The position numbers were made by a program, and so were the translations under genes. From the NCBI RefSeq assembly GCF_000447295.1, contig NZ_KE650771.1, forward strand, positions 3,235,964-3,299,963: a DNA stretch of 64,000 nt. Reading direction: 5' to 3'. Below, piece after piece: positions 33,644 to 42,414 of the stretch (positions are counted from its first letter, which is position 1; the number at the start of each line of letters is the position of its first letter). The notes under the pieces are model-generated. The model was not told the DNA's origin, made no database searches, and saw only the letters and a program-made list of their open reading frames with translations. Origin of the DNA: Fischerella sp. PCC 9431. GTDB lineage: Bacteria; Cyanobacteriota; Cyanobacteriia; Cyanobacteriales; Nostocaceae.

Positions 33644-35560
33644 ATGACTAATGTTGTAGAACGTAGCTTTCCGATTGATTTAGGAGCCTACAAGCCTTTA
33701 GCACTAGACCCAAGCAATCCTACCCTGACCGACGAGCAACGTCAGACTCTCAAAGCTAATATTCAGCTATGTCGTGATGCGATCGTTTTCTTTACAGCGA
33801 CAGGAGCTGCTAGGGGTGTGGGTGGACACACTGGTGGCCCTTATGACACAGTGCCAGAGGTAGTAATTCTGGATGCACTCTTTAGAGGTGCGCCAGATAA
33901 GTTTGTACCGATTTTCTTTGATGAAGCAGGACACCGAGTTGCTACACAGTATCTCATGGCTGCACTGCATGGTGATCTACCTTTTGAGCAACTAGCTCAC
34001 TATCGTGAAGCTCATGCTCGATTACCGGGACACCCTGAGTTAGGATTAACACCAGGTGTCAAATTTAGCTCTGGGCGTTTGGGACATGTCTGGCCCTATA
34101 TTAATGGAGTGGCAATGGCCAATCCAGACAAGGTGGTGATTTGCCTTGGTTCTGATGGTTCACAGCAAGAAGGAAATGATGCGGAAGCTGCACGTTTAGC
34201 AGTTGCCAAAAATCTCAACGTCAAACTGATTATTGATGATAATGATGTCACCATTGCGGGACATCCTTCTGAATATCTGCCAGGTTTTAGTGTTGTTAAA
34301 ACTCTCACAGGTCATGGTGTGAACACCAATGTCGGAGATCCTGAAGATATAGATGATTTATATCGTCGGATCTGTGAAGCAGTAACCACCGATGGGCCGA
34401 TCGCTGTAGTGAACAAACGGAAAATGGCTGTCGGGATTGATGGTATTGAAGGATCAACCCACGGTCATGATGTGATTCCAGTAGACAAAGCGATCGCCTA
34501 CTTGGACAAACACGGACAAACCGCAGCTGTTGAATATCTCAAGAGCATCCAAAAACCCAAACTACCCTACACTTTCCTTGGTGTCAGCGAAAAATGGGAT
34601 TCTAATCGTAATGTTTTTGGCGATGCTGTGGTATCTGTCCTCAGCCGCATGAGTCCTGAAGAACGTCAAGAAAAGGTCATGTGTATTGATAGTGACCTCG
34701 AAGGTTCTTGCGGTTTGAAAAAAATTCATGATGCCTACCCCGATATTTTCGTCGCTTCTGGCATTATGGAACGGGGTAATTTCTCCGCCGCCGCCGGGTT
34801 CGGTATGGAAAAAGGTAAACAAGGCATTTTTGGTACATTCAGCGCCTTTTTGGAAATGTGTATTTCTGAAATCACAATGGCGCGGTTGAATTACTCCAAC
34901 GTCCTGTGTCACTTTTCTCATTGCGGTGTAGACGATATGGCAGATAACACTTGCCATTTTGGTCTGAATAACATGTTTGCTGACAACGGGTTAGACGACG
35001 GTTACGAAACGCGGTTGTACTTCCCAGCCGATGCTGGTCAAATGAAAGCCTGTGTGGAAGCAGTATTTTTTGACCCTGGGTTAAGATTTATCTACTCCAC
35101 CCGCTCCAAAGTTCCCCAAATTGCCGATGAAAATGGCAATAATTTCTTTGGCGAAGGTTACACCTTTGTTCCTGGTAAAGATGAAGTTATCCGAGAAGGA
35201 ACTGCTGGTTATATTATCAGCTTTGGTGATGGATTATATCGCGCCCTCGATGCTGTCGAAAAACTCAAACAGCAAGGAATTGATGTTGGTTTGATCAACA
35301 AGCCTACACTCAACGTCATTGACGAAGAGATGCTAGCTAAAGTTGGTAAAGCACCTTTTGTTTTGGTTGTAGAAGCACTCAACCGCCGCACAGGATTAGG
35401 TAGCCGCTTTGGTTCCTGGTTACTCGAACGCGGATTCACACCAAAATTTGCTCACCTTGGTATTCATAAAGAAGGTTGTGGTGGATTGTGGGAACAGTTC
35501 CCATATCAGGGATTAGACCCTGAAAGCATTATCAAGAAAGTCAAGGAACTAGTGAGCTAG
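33644..35560 (+). CDS. Transketolase-like thiamine-diphosphate enzyme
   Basis: 638 residues from the ATG at 33644 (AAGGA upstream); a GTG seven codons earlier is less likely. The N-terminal ThDP-binding region has GVGGHTGGPYDTVPE, SSGRLGHVWPYINGVAMA and LGSDGSQQEGNDAEAA...IIDDND (the GDG...N cofactor motif in variant form). The pyrimidine-binding domain has SCGLKKIHDAYPDIFVASGIMERGNFSAAAGFGMEKGK with the conserved Glu. It is shorter and clearly divergent from Calvin-cycle transketolase (about 660-670 residues), so it may act on other substrates. It has a well-formed terminator and no partner genes. Confidence 0.85.
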   Translation: MTNVVERSFPIDLGAYKPLALDPSNPTLTDEQRQTLKANIQLCRDAIVFFTATGAARGVGGHTGGPYDTVPEVVILDALFRGAPDKFVPIFFDEAGHRVATQYLMAALHGDLPFEQLAHYREAHARLPGHPELGLTPGVKFSSGRLGHVWPYINGVAMANPDKVVICLGSDGSQQEGNDAEAARLAVAKNLNVKLIIDDNDVTIAGHPSEYLPGFSVVKTLTGHGVNTNVGDPEDIDDLYRRICEAVTTDGPIAVVNKRKMAVGIDGIEGSTHGHDVIPVDKAIAYLDKHGQTAAVEYLKSIQKPKLPYTFLGVSEKWDSNRNVFGDAVVSVLSRMSPEERQEKVMCIDSDLEGSCGLKKIHDAYPDIFVASGIMERGNFSAAAGFGMEKGKQGIFGTFSAFLEMCISEITMARLNYSNVLCHFSHCGVDDMADNTCHFGLNNMFADNGLDDGYETRLYFPADAGQMKACVEAVFFDPGLRFIYSTRSKVPQIADENGNNFFGEGYTFVPGKDEVIREGTAGYIISFGDGLYRALDAVEKLKQQGIDVGLINKPTLNVIDEEMLAKVGKAPFVLVVEALNRRTGLGSRFGSWLLERGFTPKFAHLGIHKEGCGGLWEQFPYQGLDPESIIKKVKELVS

Positions 35561-35577
35561 TTTAGAGATTGGCAATT

Positions 35578-35606
35578 AGAGGGATTGAATTCAATCCCTC
35601 TTTCAA
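35578..35606 (+). terminator. Intrinsic-type terminator after the transketolase-like gene
   Basis: A perfect 24-base palindrome (AGAGGGATTGAA/TTCAATCCCTCT, 35578-35601) begins 17 bases after the stop and is followed by a short T-run. Confidence 0.65.
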
Positions 35607-36017
35607 CTATTTAAATAAATAGGCGAGAAAAATTCAATGTATTTAAGTTGATGATATGTTGGTGCGTTGCGCTGTGCGACAACACACCCTATATTTAAAT
35701 TGATTAACATAGCTTGAAATATTAGTACCTACCTAATTAGCTAGCATTCATATCTGAAAAACACTTTTTGGAAAGAGCTAATAAGGACAGACCAGTAGAG
35801 TGGTAAAGAAAGAGGCAATCACGCTTATAAAAATAGTTTAATTGATAGATAATTTGAAATTTTAAGTTATCTAGTTTACACACCTACAGGAATTATAAAA
35901 TATCTTTTATAACCAAAGATTGATTTAGCTAATCTAACTATAGATCAGTGAAATCAAAATTTCTCTTGAATAGAAAAGAGGTGATCAAGATTTTTGAAAG
36001 ATTGTTGGAGGACTGTT
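35607..36017. other. Gene-free stretch
   Basis: About 410 bases. Contains a fragment of the GTGCGTTGCGC...ACACACCCT repeat (about 35660-35695). The rest is AT-rich and presumably holds the promoter of the next gene. No operator recognised. Confidence 0.5.
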
Positions 36018-36410
36018 ATGTTAGCAACAAATTACAGGAACAACACAACATCTTCTTCAAATAGTTGCGATAAATATCTTTTGGGTGATTTAAGTTTTGA
36101 CCAAATTTTGTCTGATTTAAGCTCTGATGAAGCATCTGTAATTATTGCTGGATTTTCTGTTACAAATTCTTTAACAGGGCAAAAAAGTTTCTACACTTTA
36201 AGTGCGACACAACCACCTACCTCGCATTTATTAAATAGTGGAGCTTCAGGCACTTATACTGGTAGCCATATTTTGTACAATTCGTCTTTAAGTCAATACA
36301 AACCAGTATTGAAAAGCATTGATGATCCAAATGGTTCATACAGTTTTACCCAAGATCAGGACAACGTGCGTTTTGCTGGGACAAATGTCTTCTTAAAAAC
36401 TTCTACCTAA
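36018..36410 (+). CDS. Small hypothetical protein with leader-like N-terminus
   Basis: 130 residues from the ATG at 36018, with TTGGAGGACTGTT upstream (good GGAGG). Residues about 23-46, LLGDLSFDQILSDLSSDE followed by ASVIIAG, resemble the acidic, double-Gly/AG-ending leaders of cyanobacterial secreted peptides. The remainder is Ser/Thr/Asn/Gly-rich and beta-prone. No transporter or modifying enzyme is adjacent, so the leader idea is weak. No family assigned. Confidence 0.6.
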   Translation: MLATNYRNNTTSSSNSCDKYLLGDLSFDQILSDLSSDEASVIIAGFSVTNSLTGQKSFYTLSATQPPTSHLLNSGASGTYTGSHILYNSSLSQYKPVLKSIDDPNGSYSFTQDQDNVRFAGTNVFLKTST

Positions 36411-36419
36411 GTAGGGGGA

Positions 36420-36485
36420 AGCATCCCGAATGTTCAAAAAACCCGCCTGCGATTTCAATCGCAGTCTCAGAGCGAAAGTCTGCTT
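36420..36485. repeat. Inverted partial copy of the 238-bp repeat
   Basis: Reverse complement of the last about 66 bases of the repeat units at 27665-28117, including GCGATTTCAATCGC and the GTTCAAAAAACCCGCC segment. It begins just after the preceding stop codon and may terminate transcription. A GAGACGCGATTTATCGCGTCTC hairpin follows at about 36530-36551. Confidence 0.8.
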
Positions 36486-36633
36486 AACTTATACCGATTG
36501 AAAAAATTTTTGCGACACATTCAGAATATGAGACGCGATTTATCGCGTCTCTACAAGATTCATCTGTCGCATTATTTTTTCAAATTGGTATTACAAAATC
36601 TGCTTTCTTTGTGAACTGGGGGCAGATTTTAAT

Positions 36634-37230
36634 TTATTCATAAGTAGGCTGTGGTATGAGCCTAGATAATAGCCACAAAGCGACAATTACTCCTACTAAT
36701 TCGGCTGCGATCGCACAACTAACTGCTTGCATTGAAATAATCTGTAGAGGAGTAATTGGTAAACCTGGAGTTGCTATTGCCGCACCAGGAATGGGTCTAT
36801 AAATAGTAGATGCGCCTTGGGGAATTGATAAAACTTTATTCAACAGCAATCCAACCTGGGTCATTAAGACAATGACTGCAAATATCATGCCGCTAACATT
36901 GGCAATAATACCAATCCATAAACCTCTGATCACTTCTTTTCTAGAGGGACGCAGATCGGGATCAGCTAATTTTTTCGATAGGCGTGTATAACTAAAACAC
37001 CAATAAATTGTGAAAACCAAAACTAGCAAACAAGCGTAAGCAAAAAACACACCAATGCTGTTTTGACTGCTAACTCGACCAGCATTGTTTCTAAAAAACA
37101 GTGTCGGTATCGCGATAAATAGAGGAATACTTCCCAAAACTAACTGTAGCCAGAAACCAATCCAACCTAGTAGACGAAATTCACTGGCTATCCTATGAAC
37201 GTTGGTTGATGCTGGGTGTGATGTATGCAT
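36634..37230 (-). CDS. DUF3611 family membrane protein
   Basis: 198 residues, four hydrophobic helices (about 20-45, 62-80, 108-128, 163-190). ASEFRLLGWIGFWLQLVLGSIPLF near the N-terminus and the Pro/Gly-rich PGAAIATPGLPITPLQIISMQAVSC match DUF3611, a family found in cyanobacteria and plastid-bearing plants, with thylakoid or envelope location likely and function unknown. Confidence 0.88.
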   Translation of the reverse strand: MHTSHPASTNVHRIASEFRLLGWIGFWLQLVLGSIPLFIAIPTLFFRNNAGRVSSQNSIGVFFAYACLLVLVFTIYWCFSYTRLSKKLADPDLRPSRKEVIRGLWIGIIANVSGMIFAVIVLMTQVGLLLNKVLSIPQGASTIYRPIPGAAIATPGLPITPLQIISMQAVSCAIAAELVGVIVALWLLSRLIPQPTYE

Positions 37231-37361
37231 AATACGGTTGATAGATGGTAGATGCTAACTGGGATCAGGGAAAGGGGATCGGGGAAAGGGGACAAGGGAA
37301 AGGGGACAAGGGAGTGAGGAGAATGACCATTGTACAGACGCGATTCATCGCGTCTCTAATG

Positions 37362-40253
37362 TTAAAAAGTCAAAGGAGCGATCGCAGCAATATCTGGATC
37401 ACAGCCACCTACTTGACTGGTGGTCAGCATCCATACAGAGGCTCCATACTGGATAAATATCTCGGCTACAGTATCGTTAGCTTTGCGAGGAAACATTGAT
37501 CGCCAACTGATTAAACCTGTAAATAGTTGTTTTAACGGACTATCTTCGAGAGAACTACCGAGGTTTTCACTGGAGTTTTTCCAGTCGGCGCGGGCGACAC
37601 CAAAGGGTAATAGTTCCCACCGCAGAGATTTGCCGAATTTGACTAATTTTTGCAGGCGGTTGAAGTCTTTGGGGTTGCACTCTAGCCAGGTTTGATACTC
37701 TGGATGATGCAATTTAATTCCCATCTCAATGGCTTTTACTGCTGCATACAACGCTTGATTGGAATCTTGGGAGCAGTTATTTGCAGGCCCAACATAAGTT
37801 CCACCAGTACCATCACCAATGCGGTAACGGGCTGTCATGATTTCTAATTGTCGAATTAGTGTTTGCAATGCCGATCGCCTGACGCCATTGAGATCATAAT
37901 CTTCGGTGAAAGGATCATATTTAATCAGAGTATTGGTGGTGGGACGAATCCCCAGCCAACCAAATTGGCGATCGCCCAGGTAACGCGATATGTGCAAAGT
38001 CCCAGCAATTAATCCATCGATGTTGTGGGTGTAAACTTGGTAATACTCGATGTCAAAGCATAATTCATCTGTTAGGGGTTCCCGCACAACTTGCGCCACC
38101 CCGTAGGCGAAATGTCCAAAGTAGATGGGGGTGCTAGCTGCGGCTTCTTTTTTCTTCCCGCCGATACCGCCGTAGTTGTGGAGAACTAAAGCGCGATCGC
38201 CTTCACACCACTCTGAGACTGCTTGCTCAATTTCACAGTCTTTTGTATTTAAAAGCACAGATTGGATGTGTCCTTTATGAGCAATTATTTCCTGCCAAGC
38301 TTCTTTTTTCAAGTAATTCAAGGCTGGTTTTTTGCCATTAATTACCCGTTGTGGCTTGACTTGCACTAAAGAGCGAGGAATTAGTGATTGGACTACAAAC
38401 ACGCCATCAGGATTTTTTGTACCGTAAATATACCATCCTGTAGGATTTAAAGGAGACTTTTCAATACCACTGTTGGTAGAGGGATAAATTTGGTTTTCGT
38501 AAGCAATTACCTGGGGCATTCCCACGACTTCCTCAACTCCATCAAATTGACGAGAGTCAGGATTATAATGAACTACGCGGAACTGTTCGCCATCTGAGCT
38601 GACTGGTTGTAGAAATTTCACTAAAGCATAAAATCGCCCGGAAATTTGCACAGGTTCGCTATTAATATGCAAAGTAACAGCTTGGTTTTCTCCGTTCTCT
38701 TCAATGACTACAGGTTCGTGCAACATGACAACAACATCATCATTTGGTCTAGAACCTGCCAAAGATTCTAGCGGTGTCACCTGTCGCCAATGATTCAAAC
38801 GCTTTGGTTGAACTAACCCTTGTTGGGAACTATAGATTGCTTGCTGGCTAAAATGAACGTCTTTAATAACTGTTTGTGCTGAGTTTCTGTCTGAGGAACC
38901 ATTCAGCCACTTTAAATTTACAACTTGTCCGAGCAGATGTTGATATTCACTTGGAGTATGATACAGTTCCAGCAAAACACCAAACCGTCGTTGTTGCTTT
39001 GGTGGTAAGATTAGCCTGCCTATCCAAGGGGCGATGGGTTGATAAAGATTTTTTGGTACTGTTTGAGTTAAGGATCTAGTTGTTTGAGGTAAAGGATAGT
39101 AGTCTGGTCGATTAAAGTCTGCTTGTTGATAGCGATCGTAATTACTCGGTTGCTGAGGTTCGGTTTCTGGCTCGGTGTGATACTCCTCTAGTAAGATTTT
39201 TGTCACCACATCTAATGTTTGTTCTAGATGGGTGCGACCATCAGGCAATAATTGGTGAGGGTCTAAGACGCCTCCAGCACCACTGTGACCGACGGGACCA
39301 AGAGAAGCGAAAGAAATTTTGCCCATGCGTTTGGCACGATTCCAGTAGGATAGAAAAAAGATTTTCCAACGCTTGGGGAAAAAAATCGGTCCTAAACGCT
39401 CAACTGGGTCTTTGTCACCCACAAAATGATAGAGATGCTCTGCCATCAAAGCATTAGTATTACCACTGATAACACCAGCTAAAGAAATTACCTCAATTGG
39501 TGCTGATAACGCCTGCTTGAGATGGGAGAGTGTCCCCATCGCTATTTGTCCACCACCACTAAAACCAATTAAGGTAATTGGTACACCGCTACCAGGCTGA
39601 TAACCATATCTCACCAGGCTGTTATACATGACTTGAGCCATTCCCTGGTTATAAATTGGGCCATAGCGCTGGTCAGCAGAAACCATGACTACAAAGGTGT
39701 TACGGATATTAATGGCGACAGCTAGCAAAAGACCAAGTATACCTGGATTTTCGGACATACTTAATCGTTCGGCTGTCCGCCAAAAAAATGAAAATAGCCC
39801 GCCTTCTGTCAGAGGTCGATTGAGGACAGAATAGGGAATTAATCCCCGAATAATGGCGATGTTATCTGGTAGTGTGGATGCTAACTGACTGAGAAACTCC
39901 TCACCATCAGGAAAGTAGCGGGATGAAGCTTGACCTATACCATCCAAATAAATCACAAAACGCACAACATTTGTTTGGGGTGGAATTGGTTCTTCTAATG
40001 TACCTGGGTCAAGGGTGGTATCTATTTGATCGCCATACCAACCCGCCCACCAGCCCAAAGCTTCTAGAGGAACAAGAAGTCCGGCGAAGAGAATAGCAAT
40101 TAAAGCAATCTGCGCTAAACTTAGAGTCAAACTTAGCGCCTCACTCAAAGCATTGTACGCAACTACCCACATCTGGCGTAGTGGTGGAAATAATATAGTT
40201 AAAAGCAAGGCTATCAAAAAAATACCTAAAAATTTGACGACTCGCTTTAACAT
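37362..40253 (-). CDS. Large membrane-anchored alpha/beta-hydrolase-like protein
   Basis: 963 residues. Two N-terminal TM helices (about 5-25, 45-65) are followed by a hydrolase-like domain with VIYLDGIGQASSRYFPDGEEF and the nucleophile elbow TLIGFSGGGQIAMG (GxSxG, near residue 230), then a probable His in GPVGHSGAGGVLDPHQ. A long C-terminal half (about 400-960) has no recognised domain but includes CQDSNQALYAAVKA (as NNCSQDSNQ), a possible Cys-protease-like motif. It is 4 bases downstream of the multi-TM gene, so they form an operon. Likely conserved in cyanobacteria; function unknown. Confidence 0.72.
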   Translation of the reverse strand: MLKRVVKFLGIFLIALLLTILFPPLRQMWVVAYNALSEALSLTLSLAQIALIAILFAGLLVPLEALGWWAGWYGDQIDTTLDPGTLEEPIPPQTNVVRFVIYLDGIGQASSRYFPDGEEFLSQLASTLPDNIAIIRGLIPYSVLNRPLTEGGLFSFFWRTAERLSMSENPGILGLLLAVAINIRNTFVVMVSADQRYGPIYNQGMAQVMYNSLVRYGYQPGSGVPITLIGFSGGGQIAMGTLSHLKQALSAPIEVISLAGVISGNTNALMAEHLYHFVGDKDPVERLGPIFFPKRWKIFFLSYWNRAKRMGKISFASLGPVGHSGAGGVLDPHQLLPDGRTHLEQTLDVVTKILLEEYHTEPETEPQQPSNYDRYQQADFNRPDYYPLPQTTRSLTQTVPKNLYQPIAPWIGRLILPPKQQRRFGVLLELYHTPSEYQHLLGQVVNLKWLNGSSDRNSAQTVIKDVHFSQQAIYSSQQGLVQPKRLNHWRQVTPLESLAGSRPNDDVVVMLHEPVVIEENGENQAVTLHINSEPVQISGRFYALVKFLQPVSSDGEQFRVVHYNPDSRQFDGVEEVVGMPQVIAYENQIYPSTNSGIEKSPLNPTGWYIYGTKNPDGVFVVQSLIPRSLVQVKPQRVINGKKPALNYLKKEAWQEIIAHKGHIQSVLLNTKDCEIEQAVSEWCEGDRALVLHNYGGIGGKKKEAAASTPIYFGHFAYGVAQVVREPLTDELCFDIEYYQVYTHNIDGLIAGTLHISRYLGDRQFGWLGIRPTTNTLIKYDPFTEDYDLNGVRRSALQTLIRQLEIMTARYRIGDGTGGTYVGPANNCSQDSNQALYAAVKAIEMGIKLHHPEYQTWLECNPKDFNRLQKLVKFGKSLRWELLPFGVARADWKNSSENLGSSLEDSPLKQLFTGLISWRSMFPRKANDTVAEIFIQYGASVWMLTTSQVGGCDPDIAAIAPLTF

Positions 40254-40257
40254 AATC

Positions 40258-40953
40258 TCACTTCCTGTCGTCTCTCTGGTTGGGGGTGTTGGTAGCTGGA
40301 TAAATCCTGAAGAGAATTTGTCCTCTTGTTTGCAGAAGATTTTCTATCCCCCGCATATCTGTAACCAGTTTTTTCCCAGCTACGGTGTTAGAAAGCCATA
40401 CACCAATTGCTGCGATGGGTTTACCTATGGTACGTTGTAAAACTTGTAGTACTACCCATCCTAAACCAGCACACCAAAACGCTCGCCATACACTTACATG
40501 TAGGACTGCATGTAAACCAACTTCAAACGCCAATAGTGTCCAGATTGAAAGTATAACGTTAATGGGTACACCGAAATAGGGTAAAGCAACCAAAAAACTC
40601 AATATCATCGGTGCATAGGCTAGTCCTAAAAGAGACCATATAGTCTCGTATGGAGTACTCGCATCAAAAAATAGCCAACTGACAAACCATGTACTCAAAC
40701 CCCAAAACAAGACACTAAATGCAAATAATACTGAGGCGATCGCTAAACTGAGAAGAAAGCGAATTGGTTTGACTCTATTAACAAACAATACAATACCTTG
40801 ACCAAATGCCTGTGAAAAGCCTGCTAGCAGTGCGGTAAAAAGTGCAACTCGAAAACCTTGGGGTAGAATTTGGATTAATTCAAACGCTTTCGGATTAAGA
40901 GCGATCGCCCCAAATACAAGTTCCCAAAATCGGTCAAAGGCTGTCTGTGTCAT
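40258..40953 (-). CDS. Multi-pass membrane protein (YIP1-like)
   Basis: 231 residues with about five hydrophobic helices (residues 35-58, 66-95, 107-125, 130-150, 155-172). The N-terminal ILPQGFRVALFTALLAGFSQAFGQ and the SLLGLAYAPMILSFLVALPYFG segment, with loop-facing YAP, resemble YIP1-domain membrane proteins. Followed after 4 bases by the 963-residue hydrolase-like gene, so the two are probably co-transcribed and may form one membrane complex. Confidence 0.68.
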   Translation of the reverse strand: MTQTAFDRFWELVFGAIALNPKAFELIQILPQGFRVALFTALLAGFSQAFGQGIVLFVNRVKPIRFLLSLAIASVLFAFSVLFWGLSTWFVSWLFFDASTPYETIWSLLGLAYAPMILSFLVALPYFGVPINVILSIWTLLAFEVGLHAVLHVSVWRAFWCAGLGWVVLQVLQRTIGKPIAAIGVWLSNTVAGKKLVTDMRGIENLLQTRGQILFRIYPATNTPNQRDDRK

Positions 40954-40987
40954 GTTCAGTTGACAGTTAACAGTTAACAGTTATCAG

Positions 40988-41563
40988 TTAATTATCAGCT
41001 AAATTCAAGCTAAATCCTGGTAATATATTTTCACCGGATAATTCTGTGGGAAAGTTTCGCATTTCCACGTCTTTTCCTGGGCGATAAATTTCCACTTGCT
41101 GCTGTTGGGGATTAATCAACCATCCCAGTTTTACTCCCGCATCGAGATATTCTTGCATTTTCTGGCGTAGGGTTTCTAGGTGGTCGGTTGCTGACCTTAA
41201 CTCAATGATAAAATCTGGTGCGATCGGGGGAAACTTGCGTTTTTGTTCTGGTGTGAGTGCTTCCCATCGTTCTCTATGAATCCAAGCAACATCTGGGGAA
41301 CGGTCAGCACCATTAGGTAACTTAAATATGGTAGACGAACTAAAAGTGTAACCAAGTTGCGTTTGGCGATTCCAAATTCCCAAGTCGGTAATTAATTCGG
41401 CTTCTCGATTCCCACTTTCTCCGCCAACGGGTGGCATAATAATTAATTTTCCCTTGGGTGTTCGTTCAAATTTCAACTCCTGGTTATTTTGACATAGCTG
41501 ATAGAACTGTTCGTCCGTCAGGTGAACGGTGTCTAGGTTTAATGTCAAAGGACTTATAACCAT
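40988..41563 (-). CDS. Uma2 family (DUF820) protein
   Basis: 191 residues. FYQLCQNNQELKFERTPKGKLIIMPPVGGESGNREAEL, RSPDVAWI, APDFIIELRS and KLGWLINPQQQQVEIYRPG are the standard Uma2 signatures, with the D...ExR catalytic-like set in PDV and ELRS. It belongs to a different subgroup from the Uma2 protein at 9923. It is separated from the YIP1-like gene by a short ACAGTTA-type repeat. Confidence 0.9.
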   Translation of the reverse strand: MVISPLTLNLDTVHLTDEQFYQLCQNNQELKFERTPKGKLIIMPPVGGESGNREAELITDLGIWNRQTQLGYTFSSSTIFKLPNGADRSPDVAWIHRERWEALTPEQKRKFPPIAPDFIIELRSATDHLETLRQKMQEYLDAGVKLGWLINPQQQQVEIYRPGKDVEMRNFPTELSGENILPGFSLNLADN

Positions 41564-41938
41564 ACAGTTCGGCTGAATAGTGGTAGTGATGATACCATGC
41601 TATGGCATCTTTGAGGGTTTTTCACCTATACAAGGAGATGAAAAATCGACCACTGTGCAAGGCGATAAACACAGATGGATCATGAGTTTGCTGGTAAATG
41701 AATTTCCTGTCTTGTTTGTCCTCTATCCCCGATCCTTTAATAATCTTCCATCCCAAATTGCCACATCATATTTTATGGATGTGAGTTGATTGGTTTGTGG
41801 TTGTAGAGACGCGATAAATCGCGTCTCTGGTAAATTTAAATATCAATCGGTTTGTCTTATCCAAACCGTATTGAGGTTGACTGTACTGTCATAACCGAAT
41901 GGTGCGTTGCGCTGCGCGACAACACACCCTACAAAACT

Positions 41939-42134
41939 GAGTTTTAAATCAGGTTTCTGAGTTTTAGATCAGGTTTCTGAGTTTTAGATCAGGTTTCTGA
42001 GTTTTAGATCAGGTTTCTGAGTTTTAGATCAGGTTTCTGAGTTTTAAATCAAGTTTCTGAGTTTTAGATCAAGTTTCTGAGTTTTAGATCAGGTTTCTGA
42101 GTTTTAGATCAGGTTTCTGAGTTTTAAATTAGCT
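41939..42134. repeat. 20-bp tandem repeat array
   Basis: Nine full copies and one partial of GTTTTAGATCAGGTTTCTGA (variants AAATC, AAGTT). The unit carries CTGA...TCAG complementary ends. Twenty is not a multiple of three, so there is no coding reading. Confidence 0.92.
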
Positions 42135-42319
42135 TCACAGGTGATAAAACAGATTTTACAGTCAAAAATATGGCTTTTACTTCGTAAATTTCTTAGTTGC
42201 ATCAAATTACTTAAATTTGCTGGTGCGTGAGGCTGAAGCCATAACGCACCCTACTGGCTTTTGACTTTTGCCTTTTGTCTTGCGGTACTAGTATATTTTT
42301 GAGCTTGCAGACAAAAAAG

Positions 42320-42336
42320 AATTATTGACAATAATT
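42320..42336. promoter_or_regulatory. Palindrome AATTATTG-A-CAATAATT, candidate operator
   Basis: A perfect 8-bp-arm palindrome 78 bases before the multicopper oxidase start. Its AT-rich dyad is loosely Fur-like in form but not a consensus Fur box. It could equally be chance in AT-rich DNA. Confidence 0.35.
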
Positions 42337-42414
42337 TTTAATTCCTATATGAATATAAATTAGTTGCAAAAAATTTGCAGTTTATTTTTGCTGCAAATAA
42401 TTACTAATAGTACC

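Larger units (their letters stand above)
41564..42414. other. Repeat-rich intergenic region
   Basis: About 850 bases with: a weak plus-strand open frame at 41580-41789 (rejected), a GAGACGCGATAAATCGCGTCTC hairpin (about 41805-41827), a GTGCGTTGCGC...ACACACCCT fragment (41900-41934), the 20-bp array (separate entry), and a palindrome before the multicopper oxidase gene. Confidence 0.6.

Noticed and set aside
41580-41789. Plus-strand ORF of 69 codons divergent from the Uma2 gene
   Set aside because: No ribosome site, no domain, composition unlike neighbours, and overlapping repeat DNA.
41939-42134. 20-bp array as a CRISPR
   Set aside because: Units are contiguous with no unique spacers.
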